In this document: in pieces, positions 19,830 through 30,131 of the stretch
Layout of the letters: each line of letters opens with the position of its first letter
How positions within the stretch are numbered: position 1 is the first letter of the stretch
Translations under genes and position numbers: made by a program
Assembly: GCA_963576735.1 (NCBI GenBank)
Contig: OY755187.1
Span: 558,001-622,000, forward strand
Source of the DNA: Bedellia somnulentella
Taxonomy: Eukaryota > Arthropoda > Insecta > Lepidoptera > Bedelliidae
DNA: 64,000 nucleotides
Reading direction: 5' to 3'
The notes under the pieces: generated by a model
Databases searched by the model: none
Told to the model about the DNA's origin: nothing
Seen by the model: only the letters and a program-made list of their open reading frames with translations

Positions 19830-20732
19830 TTATTTCTCAAAAAGAAAACCTCTCATTGCAACTACCTCAGACTCAATTCTGGACGTTCTGCTGTAAGGTA
19901 TTTTCTTTGGTCTGTGTTTGGGAGCAGAGGCTCGCATCATTTTAGCCTCACTGCGTCGATTAGAATTTCTTAAAACATTTTTAAAGAATTTTTCACATTC
20001 AGTCTGACTAAAGTTATTATCTGAGACTTGAATAACGTTATAAAATAGTTTAATTGTGCGAGTATAGCCCTTGAAACATACTTTCCTTGAATTTTCATCC
20101 CTTGACACACCAGTCCATGAACATTTTTTCAAAAAACCGCTATCAAACATTATGTCAATAAGTTTAAAACAGTTGTCAAAGCCTTTACCTTTACTAATAC
20201 CGCAAATACAACACAATTGCTTTAGCAACTCCTCTTGATGATTTTGATTAATTAGTCTGTCTTCGAAGTGTTGAAGTTCATCAACACTAGCAATAGGTTT
20301 AAATAGTGCATTTTGCTTTAGTGGTACCAATGCCCTTTTTACCAATTCTTCCATCTGTGTATTTAATGCTGTTGTTTGTAGCATGAGTGTTTGCTGAGTT
20401 TCAGCCAGAAACTTTTGATTTTCTTGCATTGTCGCTAGAATAACAATTATACTGTCCAGCTTTTCAGCGATGTTATCACGCGACGTTTCTATATGCTGGT
20501 TTTGTGAATTAAGTAGCAGAATTTCGTAATTATTCATGTCCGTGTTAGCTGCGCTTATAGATGCCTCGTTAGTCGTTAAAAAATTGTGAGTTATCTCGTT
20601 TTCTTTGTTCTCAGATGCCTCAGGAGTCGTTGTAGTAGAGTTGTAGGGCATAAAAGTTTCTTCTTGGTTTACCCTCAACATCCTATCGTTTAAAGGCCCT
20701 TTGCTTTGCTTTGTTTTGCTTTTCTTTAACAA
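19830..20732 (-). CDS. DUF4806-type protein, C-terminal exon
   Basis: 300 codons on the minus strand. The first 160 residues are polar and helical-looking (repeated Gln/Glu/Asn, possible coiled coil near residues 90-140). The last 130 match the DUF4806 pattern: FKPIASVDELQHFEDRL, DSGFLKKCSWTGVSR, KLFYNVIQVSDNNFSQTECE, FFKNVLRNSNRR, then a basic tail. DUF4806 proteins are numerous in insects, and their function is unknown to me. The first exon is at 21414-21743. The frame is open upstream of the first Met, and the exact acceptor near 20730-20750 is not certain. No lesion is seen, so it may be an intact host gene. Confidence 0.7.
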   Translation of the reverse strand: MLKKSKTKQSKGPLNDRMLRVNQEETFMPYNSTTTTPEASENKENEITHNFLTTNEASISAANTDMNNYEILLLNSQNQHIETSRDNIAEKLDSIIVILATMQENQKFLAETQQTLMLQTTALNTQMEELVKRALVPLKQNALFKPIASVDELQHFEDRLINQNHQEELLKQLCCICGISKGKGFDNCFKLIDIMFDSGFLKKCSWTGVSRDENSRKVCFKGYTRTIKLFYNVIQVSDNNFSQTECEKFFKNVLRNSNRRSEAKMMRASAPKHRPKKIPYSRTSRIESEVVAMRGFLFEK

Positions 20733-20770
20733 AATTGATATACGTTACAACATAAATACAATAAGAAGGA

Positions 20771-20986
20771 ACTAGCGGACGCCCTGCGGTTTCACCCGCT
20801 TAGTTCCTGTTCCCGTGGGAATTTCGGTATGAAATATAGCCTATGTGTTAATCCAGGTTATATTATATCTCTCCACCAAAATTCATTGAAATCCATACAG
20901 CCCTTTTTGCGTGAAAGAGTAACAAACATCCATCCATCCAGCCATCCATCCACACAAACTTTCGCATTTATAATATTAGTAAGATT
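20771..20986 (+). repeat. RTE-derived dispersed repeat in the DUF4806 intron
   Basis: Begins ACTAGCGGACGCCCTGCGG, has GTTCCCGTGGGAATTTCGG and GAAAGAGTAACAAACATCC followed by a (CATC)n run, and ends TTTATAATATTAGTAAGATT. It is a classic lepidopteran form of this repeat. Confidence 0.85.
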
Positions 20987-21164
20987 AAGCGAAGACGGAC
21001 ATCATTATCCATTTACACAGAATTATAGCCAGCTATTTAGTAAGGCTAATGGCACGTTACTCTCAGATGGTCTAAAACAAATTACTATCGTTTCATACGG
21101 AGCACGATGAAGTGACAACAGATATACCTACATATTATTGCTCAATATTTATGGTCTGTTTACA

Positions 21165-21262
21165 AGGATGTTGGGGCGTAGTGGGTAGTACGACGACCTC
21201 TCGATCTGGAGGTCCTGTTCGAACCCCGGACGATATACCAATGGAAATGAGAAACAACGCTT
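21165..21262 (+). repeat. tRNA-derived SINE head
   Basis: GGGGCGTAGTGGGTAGTACG looks like a Pol III A box. GTCCTGTTCGAACCCC is a good B box, and the CCTCT/GGAGG anticodon-like stem lies between them. The 3' half does not fold to an acceptor stem, so this is a SINE head and not a working tRNA gene. Confidence 0.65.
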
Positions 21263-21413
21263 ATAGCTGCGACGCATTTATGTAATATTGTTATGTCTAA
21301 TAACGATTTACTTAATAATTCTTGGCTTGAGTAAGTCACCGTTGAAAAAAGCTCGCATACCGGTTATTCACTGTATTGGTACTAATTTTACTTTTAACAT
21401 GGGTAAAACTTAC

Positions 21414-21743
21414 TTCGAGACAAGCGGTGGCGATATAATTAAAATTGTTATTTTCTCCTTTTTGCTTCGGTGGTGGTGAGCTGCAATTTTTGTCCTCGTC
21501 AGTATCAGTAAAATCTGACATTAAATTCATTGCCAACTGTGCCTCGTGATAGCTTAAATTATTTCTTTTGACGGTACAAGTCATTGAGAGCCAGTCTTCG
21601 TTTGGAGTTGATTCTTCAGATTTAAGCAGCTTATCAGCTTTGCTTCTCGGCCACATTAATAAGCCATCGCTTTCCCATTTTTGTGGAACACAAGTCAGCA
21701 GTGTCTTACCTCTTTCAGAGGTTTGAACTACTTTAAATGGCAT
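21414..21743 (-). CDS. DUF4806-type protein, N-terminal exon
   Basis: The start is MPFKVVQTSERGKTLLTCV, then PQKWESDGLLMWPRSKADKL, DWLSMTCTVKRNNLSYHEAQ and an acidic TDTDED end, the usual N-terminal pattern of DUF4806 family proteins. A polypyrimidine tract and TTACAG acceptor lie 4 bases upstream of the ATG, so there should be a non-coding 5' exon further right. The exon ends at a GTAAGT donor (21413-21408). Together with the exon at 19830-20732 it predicts a protein of about 400 residues with an intron that carries two repeats. Confidence 0.65.
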
Positions 21744-22228
21744 TTTTCTGTAACAAGAGGAAACCACTATTATTTACCTACCCAATATCAAGGATACCAT
21801 GAAATGGTTTGAAAAAATAAAAGAGTAGGTAAGTACGTTAAACAGGAAGTAGGGTGACTAGCTTCATTGTATTATTATTATCAAAGTATTGTTTGTTTAC
21901 ACTATTTAAAACGATAACCAACCTACCTAACTACAACCAGCCAAGAATCTGGACTACATACGGCTTAAGTCAAGCACGTACCCAGAATTTTTAGTCGGGG
22001 GGGGGGTCCAGGTCCAGGCAAATGATTAAGGTATCGCGTAAATGGATACTTAAAATTAAAAGAAAATTGTTTTCACAAATTATTTAATGCATATCTCGGT
22101 AATATAAGACAGTATTATAACGTTAAATTTAAACGTCTTGGTCTTAAGGACATTTGGTGTAAAACGTCGTCTACTGAAAGAATCTGAGTTGAATGGGCTG
22201 ACATCAATACCAAACCAGTTAGACGATC
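21744..22228. other. Flank of the DUF4806 gene up to the gap
   Basis: Contains a run of nine or more G (near 22000) within TTTTTAGTCGGGGGGGGG. No convincing exon, although a frame at 22115-22228 is open on the minus strand into the gap. Confidence 0.3.
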
Positions 22229-22428
22229 NNNNNNNNNNNNNNNNNNNNNNNNNNNNNNNNNNNNNNNNNNNNNNNNNNNNNNNNNNNNNNNNNNNNNNNN
22301 NNNNNNNNNNNNNNNNNNNNNNNNNNNNNNNNNNNNNNNNNNNNNNNNNNNNNNNNNNNNNNNNNNNNNNNNNNNNNNNNNNNNNNNNNNNNNNNNNNNN
22401 NNNNNNNNNNNNNNNNNNNNNNNNNNNN
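22229..22428. other. Assembly gap, 200 N
   Basis: Exactly 200 N, a conventional placeholder of unknown true length. Frames that cross it are artefacts. Confidence 1.
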
Positions 22429-22769
22429 GTACAACAATCAATTTACCCTACAACTACAAGGTATCCTACATTGTACATGTTTATGAAGTGCGAAATACAC
22501 ACTTATTATTATCAATCATCACGCAGCAGGCTGGCACCGGCTCACAAATTAATTATAGAGAATTTTAAGATTTAGGTTGATTTAACTGACGCGTGTGAAA
22601 TAAAAAAATAGCTAAGGTATTAATCACAGTACTCATATTCAATTAAAAAACTTATTTCGTACTTTTTAGTACTAGATTGTTTATTTTCGGTTGTTTTTCC
22701 AACTACGAAGTCGGTTTTCTTTTTGTTAAAAGTTATTGTTATACATGCTTTTAAACCTACATACACTAA

Positions 22770-23173
22770 GGCCTATAACGCACTAGCGGTTGGCCGCCAT
22801 GCGGCGTGCCGTTGCGGTAGGCCGCACATCGATTAGTGCATGAAACCGCACGATGACGACGCACTGATTTGCGGCCAGCCGTCAACCGCTCCGGTTGTTC
22901 CAGAGCTGCGACGAGCCGCGCCGGTCGTATGATGCGGCGCGCCGCATCCCCACCACGCACTCGGCGCGGTAGTCGCAAACGCCGCGTCCCGCCCGCCAGT
23001 CCGTCGTCGTCGTGTTCAATATTTCTAGAAGCACTGACGATTGCGGCAGACCGCAGTGAGCCAAGAACATACGGTTAGCCGGAATACGGCGTGCCGTTAC
23101 GGCTGACCGTACATACTGCGGCGTGCCGCATCGGCATACCGCATCGCGGCAGGCCGCTAGTGCGTTATAGCCC
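22770..23173. mobile_element. 404-bp GC-rich MITE, TAA duplication
   Basis: TAA on both sides (22767-22769 and 23174-23176). The ends are GGCCTATAACGCACTAGCGG and the complement of CCGCTAGTGCGTTATAGCCC. Inside, short GCGGC/GCCGC palindromes are iterated (for example GCGGCGTGCCG, ATGCGGCGCGCCGCAT), which makes it far more GC-rich than its surroundings. Ends and TSD fit PIF/Harbinger. The open frames inside it are composition artefacts. Confidence 0.88.
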
Positions 23174-23239
23174 TAATGCTGAATATATTTCTATTTACAC
23201 AACGCATAATACTATTCATATACACAATACACACTTTTT

Positions 23240-23660
23240 ATTTACATAAGAAAATATATAATTTTTTGTTTCAACTAAACATAAATCTGGGGGCACTGCC
23301 GTGCCCCTGCCAAGTCTCGAGCAAAACGGGCACGGCCGTACCATCTTTTCTCGAAGCGTTTCGCGGCTGTTTCGCCCCCCCTTTATCTTCGACGTGGACA
23401 AAGCTAGGAGTTTAGGTTTTCGGTGAATAATAGTAGGCATTGGAACAAGCTTAAGTTCGAAATTACACGCCAAATGAATTAATAGTTTAGGAGTTACGGT
23501 CGATCAAAGTTACACCATTTTGTCACTCACTGACTCACTGACAGATCATCAAAAATCTAAGGTACTTCTAGCAGACTTAGAAACTTCAAATTTTGCACCA
23601 AGATAGGTCATTAGCCACATATAAAGGAAAAATTATAAAAACATTAAAAAATTATATATG
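23240..23660 (+). repeat. Unclassified dispersed repeat
   Basis: Contains CACTGCCGTGCCCCTGCC, CGGGCACGGCCGTACC and then CACTCACTGACTCACTGACAG with AAACTTCAAATTTTGCACC. I associate this order of motifs with an abundant moth repeat. No coding sequence is evident and the boundaries are not clear. Confidence 0.4.
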
Positions 23661-24232
23661 CCATAGAAAACAATTTTATATTTGCGGTTTGGCAAGAACA
23701 TTATGTATGGATTTTGACTGCATTGTTAACTTTGTTCGTTGTTCAAATACCTATTCAATTGGATGAATACATACATAGAATAGAAAAGAATAATATAAAT
23801 GTAATACATAGACTATCATTAATACAAATTAATACATAAAGTTCATTAAATTAATAAAGCTAAAACTCCATTGTATTGCGATAAATATTGTATGCGCGCT
23901 CGATAGATGGCGTTGTACCTGTCTGAATCGCGCTATGGTTGCGTTACAAAGCGCAGTGTAAGTAGTAGGTACTTCAAAATAATTCGATAATTTTCATTTG
24001 ATAGCGCCATCTGTCTATGAAAACCCATTTCGAAACTAAAAAATATTGTAGTGATAATTGATATTCGGAGAACTTTACGTGTTATTTAGTTTAGTTTAGT
24101 TATCGTTTGTAAGTTAGTAGATATATATTTATTTAGTTAGTTATTTGTTAGTTAGTTTAGTTCTATTTAGTTTGCATATATTTAAATAAGTTTAAGCCCT
24201 ATTGTTATAGAAGTAATTGTAAATATAGTGTA
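23661..24232. other. AT-rich stretch with TTTAG-like iterations
   Basis: 24085-24180 is made of imperfect TTAGT/TTTAG repeats. Otherwise there is nothing recognisable. It lies directly 5' of the OTU-like frame and could be its 5' UTR. Confidence 0.35.
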
Positions 24233-24388
24233 ATGGAACGTGAAATATTGTACATAAATGGCGACCTTTGTCCACACAGAGTTATCTCTATTCCTGGAGA
24301 TGGGTCGTGTTTATTTCATTCGTTGTCATACAGCATGTATGGGAGTTTTCAGTCGTCAAACAAGCATACGTGGCCCTTTCAAGAGTGA
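24233..24388 (+). CDS. OTU-like cysteine protease, N-terminal 51 codons, cut by a BEL LTR
   Basis: The frame starts MEREILYING and reaches ISIPGDGSCLFHSLSYSMYG. GDGxCLF is the OTU active-site block: the Asp and Cys are catalytic in this deubiquitinase family. The last 15 residues no longer look like OTU, and the frame stops 4 bases before the LTR of BEL-B at 24393. OTU domains occur in host proteins and also in Helitron and other mobile-element proteins of insects, and I cannot tell which this is. The catalytic His region is missing. Confidence 0.55.
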   Translation: MEREILYINGDLCPHRVISIPGDGSCLFHSLSYSMYGSFQSSNKHTWPFQE

Positions 24389-24392
24389 CTAG

Positions 24393-24872
24393 TGATTACT
24401 CGTAGAGCTGGTAAGGTGCCGACGTCCAGGGGTCCGGGAGGTTCAGTATCCAGGAATAATGAAACTAGCTTGTGTTCTCTTCAAGTTCTGTATTAATTGT
24501 GATTATTTGAATAATTGGGCATTACAAGTGCCCTCTGTACAACAATAGCGGAAGCTTCTAGAATACATAGCAATCGACCGTTAAAACGGTACTTTATTAA
24601 TTCGAATGTTTCTGGAAGAAACAGAAAGTTCTAATGTTCCTAACGGTTGTTTTACATTGATCGAGAATATTCTTTATTACGTAATTTACTAGCGACATCT
24701 GTTGAGCAATAGTAGGATCTAACTTAACATATCAATATCAACATGCCTCTGATGGTTTTAATGTACATCTTTTACACCAGATGTCGCCACCTATAAAAAG
24801 CCCTTTTAATTATATTCTTTACCAACCCTTTGGGAAAGGCGCAGCACTATGTTATGATAGTGCGGCTTAACA
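24393..24872 (-). repeat. BEL-B LTR, left (3') copy
   Basis: 480 bp, TGATTACTCGTAG to GCGGCTTAACA on the plus strand. It pairs with 33432-33915 and differs mainly in the first 130 bp. The region near 24810-24870 has a CCTTTGGGAAAGG palindrome. The sequences outside the two LTRs (ACTAG on the left, CGATC on the right) do not match as a target duplication. Confidence 0.9.
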
Positions 24873-25319
24873 TGTTCCCCACAAAAGGCGCTGTATTTTT
24901 TTTGGTATGGTGAAGTAACATATATGACCCTGGCCTACCTAACTGACAAGCCTATACTTACTAATCTAATTTTGAATTAAAACACAGGAATAATAAAGAT
25001 TTATTGGTAAACATAAATTGATTAAAAACGGAACATAACTTATATCTAACTAATTCTAAATGTTTTCTTTCTTCATCTGGACTTCCGGCCTTGGGATTTC
25101 TTCGTCGGCGTCGTGTCGAATGATCAGCTTGGAACGGATAAGTCTTTAATGTTATATATTCTGGTAATTTTTGGCTTCTTAAACTTCAGTATTATTTAGT
25201 AATCTTCGGTAAAAACTTACTGCTAGTTTCCGCTAATTGAGTTCAGTAATTTAAATCAAGCATCGTCTCGGTGTAAGGGTTTCAAATTCTATTCTTTGTG
25301 GTGTTCTTTGGATTGCATC
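24873..25319 (-). other. BEL-B 3' non-coding region
   Basis: AT-rich, between the integrase tail and the 3' LTR. Starts TGTTCCCCACAAAAGG beside the LTR. No coding sequence seen. Confidence 0.4.
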
Positions 25320-25779
25320 CAACTTCCCAAATTTACATTTGTGATGGTAGTGGTAACGGACATATATTGTTGAATGCCCGCTTTATAAGCCTGTTGGCTG
25401 TTTTAATGGTAGCCACTCGACCGACGTCATCCGCTCCGAGGTGAGCTTGCTCGATCTTCCCCAGGCGGCACTGACACGGGGGTGTCCTGCTGTCCTTGAT
25501 CAGCACGATGCTCCCAGGATATAAAGCTGGACCACCGCCGTCAGAAGCTCTGGTATATCAGTTGGAGTTGACAAAACATTCTGGTACATCAGTCAGGTCG
25601 TGGTCTGGGAGGGCTGTCAGTGATCGGCCAAATAAGACGTGAGCTGGCGTTAAGGTTGGGAAACTGTCAGAATTGGAATTGGGTATGGGACAAAGAGGTC
25701 GGGAATTTAGGATTCCCTCTATCTGGGTAAGTGTTGTTGAAAACTCCTCATATGTGAGCGACGCTATACATATCGTCAT
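25320..25779 (-). pseudogene. BEL-B integrase C-terminal fragment
   Basis: The minus-strand frame 25779-25558 has TQIEGILNSRPL and LTPAHVLFGRSLTALPD, the conserved end of a BEL/Pao integrase core. After a frame change near 25560 it continues as PALYPGSIVLIKDSRTPP and RVATIKTANRLIKRAF to about 25330. The same region in BEL-A (26800-27250) is clearly a different family. Everything upstream (RT, RNase H, integrase core) is missing, and gag sequence follows directly at 25897-26079. Confidence 0.85.
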
Positions 25780-25896
25780 GATTTTAATTAATTAATCGTT
25801 TAACTATTGAAATTAAATTTTAATAATATTTTTATAAATAATAATATTATTGATAATAAGATTTCCTAGTCATTAATTCCTCATCTAAGTTATCAC

Positions 25897-26079
25897 TTAA
25901 AGTTTCAATTTTACTTTGGAGGTGCTGACCCACTTTTTAAATAAAGTGAGTTTCCGTTTATAAGTAGAACGCTGTTTTTTAAGAATTTTTAACTTGTGAC
26001 CTTCAGGTTCTATTGTTGGACCTTCTTCGTCACATTCTTGGTACATTTCACCCGCGGGATTAGTGTTTAGGACACTCAT
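25897..26079 (-). pseudogene. BEL-B gag N-terminus
   Basis: 61 codons starting MSVLNTNPAGEMYQECDEEG and reaching KKQRSTYKRKLTLFKKWV. The latter Lys-rich helix is the usual start of BEL/Pao gag (compare the BEL-A gag start near 31900). It is separated from the integrase tail by only about 115 AT-rich bases, so BEL-B is an internally deleted, non-autonomous element. Confidence 0.65.
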
Positions 26080-26085
26080 CCCGAG

Positions 26086-26458
26086 CTAAGACACGTTATT
26101 CGTGGATAGATATTTAGTATATCTGATCGAAAAGCGTTTAAGACGCCTTCCTCTTTTAGCTAAGACACGTTATCCGTGGATAGATATTTAGTATATCTAA
26201 TCGAAAGGCGTTTATGACGCCTTCCTCTTTTAGCTAAGACACGTTATTCGTGGATAGATATTTAGTATATCTGATCGAAAGGCGTTTACGACGCCTTCCT
26301 CTTTTAGCTAAGACACGTTATCCGTGGATAGATATTTAGTATATCTGATCGAAAAGCGTTTACGACGCCTTCCTCTTTTCAAGCTACTAAGACACGTTAT
26401 TCGCGGATAGATATTTAGTATATCTAATCGAAAGGCGTTTACGACGCCTTCCTCTTTT
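26086..26458. repeat. Tandem repeat, 5 x 74 bp, in the BEL-B leader
   Basis: Five units begin near 26086, 26158, 26232, 26306 and 26385, each starting GCTAAGACACGTTAT and ending CCTTCCTCTTTT. Units differ by a few bases. Within each unit there are three small inverted repeats: CACG-TTATT-CGTG, AGATAT-TTAGT-ATATCT, and AAGGCGT-TTACG-ACGCCTT. Confidence 0.95.
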
Positions 26459-26535
26459 TAACGGGTAACGGTATAAATTTTAGAACGGTATAGCAATAAA
26501 ATGACAATTAACACAGTTTAAATGGACACAGCGAT

Positions 26536-26772
26536 TGTTGGCGCTAATGCCCTATTCGATGATAGGAATACGGAATTTCGACACCAAATGAAAGAGAGTG
26601 GACTGTATAACACTATAATTAATAATTACAAGAAATATGGAAACTATAAGCTACGCGGTTGCGATGCGTTCGTTGTTCGCTAATCTTAAGTAATGGCTTA
26701 GTCACTCCATGAGCTGCCCCGCGCGCCTTGTTCGCCCCTCTTTCGCCCGCACTAATCTCAGTGTTCTGAACA
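26536..26772 (-). repeat. BEL-A 3' LTR
   Basis: TGTTGGCGCTAATGCC to GTTCTGAACA on the plus strand. On the minus strand it is preceded by GCCGGGAGTA, a BEL-type polypurine tract. The integrase frame ends inside it at 26758. Confidence 0.95.
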
Positions 26773-28974
26773 TACTCCCGGCGTTGAAGAGTTGTCTTCA
26801 ATGGAATATACAGGAAGTGGACAAATGGTGTTGTATGCTCGTCGAATGACACCCCTTTTAGTTTTGATCTCGGCAACTCTGGCTTCACCGTCTTTTCCAG
26901 TAATGGTTTTGATAATACGACCAAGAGGCCATACTAGTGGAGATGTGGTTCGATCTTTGATTAGAACTAAATTCCCTTCTTCGAGTTGACCTTTAGATGT
27001 GCACCATTTGGTCCTTTGTTGTAGCCAAAAAATATATTCGTGAGTAAAGCGTTTCCAAAAATGTTGTTTTAGATATTCGATGCGTTGATATCTCTGAAGA
27101 TTTGTGATTTTCTCATTTGTGATCTCCTGTTGCGGTGCGAAAAGAAGAGATCTTCCAATTAGGAAATGAGCAGGGGTTAAAGGAGTCAGGTCGGTGGGAT
27201 CATTTGAAAGTGGAGTAATAGGACGTGAATTTAAAATTCCTTCGATTTGAACTAAACAAGTGGTCATTTCTTTATACGTAAGATGGGTTAAACCAAGAAT
27301 GCGACGCAAATGATGCTTAGTTGAACGTACAGCTGATTCCCAGAGACCCCCAAAGTGTGGCGTATAAGCTGGGATAAATAAGAAGTTTATGCCAGACTCT
27401 GACATTTCATGCGTATAATCTTGATTAAGAATGATTGATAATTCATTGAAGGTACCAACAAACGTTGTTCCGTTGTCGGAGTAAATATTTTTGGGCTTAC
27501 CCCGACGAGCTGCAAAACGGTTCAGCGCCGCTATGAAAGCTTCTTTAGTGAGGTCAGAAACAAGCTCTAAGTGGAGAGCTCTAGTCGCCAAACAAACGAA
27601 AATACAAATGTATGATTTAACCAGTTTACACCCCCTTCCCTTGCGGTCAGCAATTAAAATCGGTCCCGCGTAGTCAGTTCCAGTTTCAAGAAAGGGGAAC
27701 TCTAATTCTACGCGTTCCTTCGGCAAATGACCCATAATGGGTTGTATTGTTTCCCCTTTAAATCGCCGACATTTAACACACGAACGAACGATCTTCTTAG
27801 ATAAGTTGCGACCCCCTAAACACCAGTAGTTGTGCCTAACTGTGGCCAGTAGCAACTGGGGACCGGCATGGAAGAGTTTCAAATGAAACATCTCAAAGAT
27901 TAAAATGCTTAAATAATTTTTACTGCACATTAATATCGGATGCTTCACATTGAATTCGTAGGATGAATTATTAAGTCTACCACCTATTCTTATAATGTCG
28001 TTGTCATCAATAAACGGTGATAAAGAAAGGAGACGATTTTTATGTGAAAGAGGTTTACATGATTTAAGGCATTCGTATTCTATTGGAAATGATTCCATTT
28101 GAGCTAAGCGAATCAACTGGTTAGAAGATGCAGTCAGTTCTGAAAATGTCAAGGCTCCAATCTCTTTCGAGTTACGTTTTTTGGAGTTATTATAAAAACG
28201 GTATATGTAAGCTAAAATGCGTTGAAGTTTTGAGAAAGATGAATATTTTTGTATGAATGTGTGGAAGAATGTAATTTTAGTATCTGAATGAAATACTGCG
28301 AATGTTTCTGGAAGTGTTGTAAGTTTCTGTGGTTGAGGATGTTTAGGCCAAAGTTCTTCCTTTAAGTTAAGAAAAGAAGGGCCTGACCACCAATTAACTG
28401 AATCGGTAAGTAAGTCAGCACTCAATCCTCGAGACACAAGATCAGCTGGATTTTCTTTTGTAGGGACATAACGCCATGCCTTTGTGTCTGAACTATCCTG
28501 AATTTCCGAAACGCGGTTACGTATGAAGGGTTTCAACTGCACAGGGTTACAAGATAGCCAACCAAGTACGATGGTCGAGTCACACCAGAACACAGTTTTA
28601 AGAGATTTCAAAGTAAGAGATCCAAGTACCTTATTACAAAGTCTAGTGCCCAACAAGGCTCCACACAATTCTAAGCGTGGAATTGTCGTGGATTTGATGG
28701 GGGCAACTTTGCTTTTGGAAGCCAAAAGATGGACGGTAACGGAACCATCCCCGGCCACGGAACGTACGTAAATACAAGCGCCATATGCCACTGCAGAAGC
28801 ATCAGTAAAAGTATGAAGCTCAATAAAAACTGGATTTATGGTTGATATCCACCTAGGTATATTTATATTATTAAGATGAGGTAAAGTTTGAGCAAACTTA
28901 ACCCATGATTTTTTAATTTCTAAGGGAACTTCGTCGTCCCATGACGTTTTACTTATCCACAACTTTTGCATCAA
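26758..28974 (-). pseudogene. BEL-A RNase H and integrase
   Basis: A 738-codon frame without breaks. The N-terminal part is the BEL RNase H (HTFTDASAVAYGACIYVRS, IPRLELCGALLGTRL, FWCDSTIVLGWL, YVPTKENPADLVSRG). An integrase follows with an HHCC zinc region, core TDYAGP (first Asp), IYSDNGTTFVG (second Asp) and PHFGGLWESAVRSTK (Glu), and a C-terminal domain ending in RRAYNTICPLPVYS. All catalytic residues are present. It is one half of a pol polyprotein; upstream a single shift near 29290 separates it from the RT. The protein would remove RNA template and insert the cDNA. Confidence 0.93.
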
Positions 28975-30131
28975 AATTTTTGCTTCAACAATGCACGGGG
29001 ATACTAGACCAAGAGGATCAAAAATTTGAGCGATAGTGGATAAAATGTGACGTTTGTTTATGACAGTATCTGACGATATAATGTTATTGATAGAAAATTT
29101 GAATAAATCTTCACCGCTTAGCCAAATTAGACCTAATATTTTAGATTGCTCATTTTCACTTAAATTTAAATACTGATTAGAAAGTTTATTAGGGTGAATA
29201 GCTTTGATTATGTCTGTATGATTAGATTGCCATTTTCTTAATTTAAGTTGGGCTGATTCTAAGGTAGCTTTTACATTTTGGCATAAATGAATCCTGACAA
29301 AAAGTCATCAATATAAAAGTCTTTGGCGATGGCTTGTTGCGTTGCAGTATCAGAAGATGCTTGTGATAGCTCAAGAAGACATCTTGTACTGATGAATGGA
29401 GAAGATGCCATGCCATATGTAACTGTTCTGAGATAATATTTCTTTAATGGAAGAGAAGGATCAGTGCGCCATAGAATTTGTTGCAGTGGTATTTGACTGT
29501 CATCTACCAAAAAGTTACGGTACATTTGCATTATGTCAGCGGATACTACAAATCTATGCTGACGAAACCGAAGTAAAATTGAAAGAAGATCATCCTGTAC
29601 TATTGGACCTACTAACTGTATATCATTAAGAGATTTTCCGGACGTTGTGACGGCAGATGCATCAAAGACAACGCGCAGTTTCGTAGTTGTACTGGATTCT
29701 TTAATGACACCATGGTGAGGCAGAAAATATTGATTTTTGTGTAAATGAGGATCAACATTTTCGGTCATGTGGCCCAAATTTTCGTATTCTGTTATGAAAT
29801 CTACATATTTTTGTTTATACGATGGATCTCTTTCTAATCTCCTCTCCAGAGAAAAAAATCTTCGCTTGGCAATTTCATAAGAATTTCCCAGAACATCCGG
29901 AGATTCTTTCAGCGGCATGGTTACTATAAATTTACCATCAAAATTACGACGTGTGGTTTGTTTAAAATTTGTTTCACAAGCATGCTCTTCCGATGTGTAT
30001 TTGTAATGTGTTGGAATTGTATCTAATTCCCAAAAACGAGTGAGATCCGAACGTATTTGTTGTTCATGTGTGAACATGCATAACGATTTATCGGTGTTGG
30101 TTGGTGATATAAAGAACCTGAAATAAGCCAA
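28975..30131 (-). pseudogene. BEL-A reverse transcriptase
   Basis: The minus-strand frame 30131-29271 carries SDLTRFWELDTIP, YFLPHHGVIKESS, KLRVVFDASAVT, and the catalytic box FYIDDFLSG near 29300. After one frame change near 29290 the connection domain reads on to 28975 and joins the RNase H frame. The frame also overlaps the end of the gag-protease frame, which marks another break near 30070. Apart from these shifts the domain is complete with all Asp residues. Confidence 0.9.

Noticed and set aside
21165..21262. Functional tRNA gene
   Set aside because: A and B boxes are good, but the acceptor stem does not pair and the sequence continues as a SINE.
22138..22575. Long frames across the N gap
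   Set aside because: The open length is created by N bases.
22766..23078. Arg/Ala-rich frames at 22766-23078
   Set aside because: GC-rich MITE sequence reads open in several frames at once; composition artefact.
26086..26458. CRISPR array
   Set aside because: Whole 74-bp units are repeated with no unique spacers, and the context is an insect LTR element.
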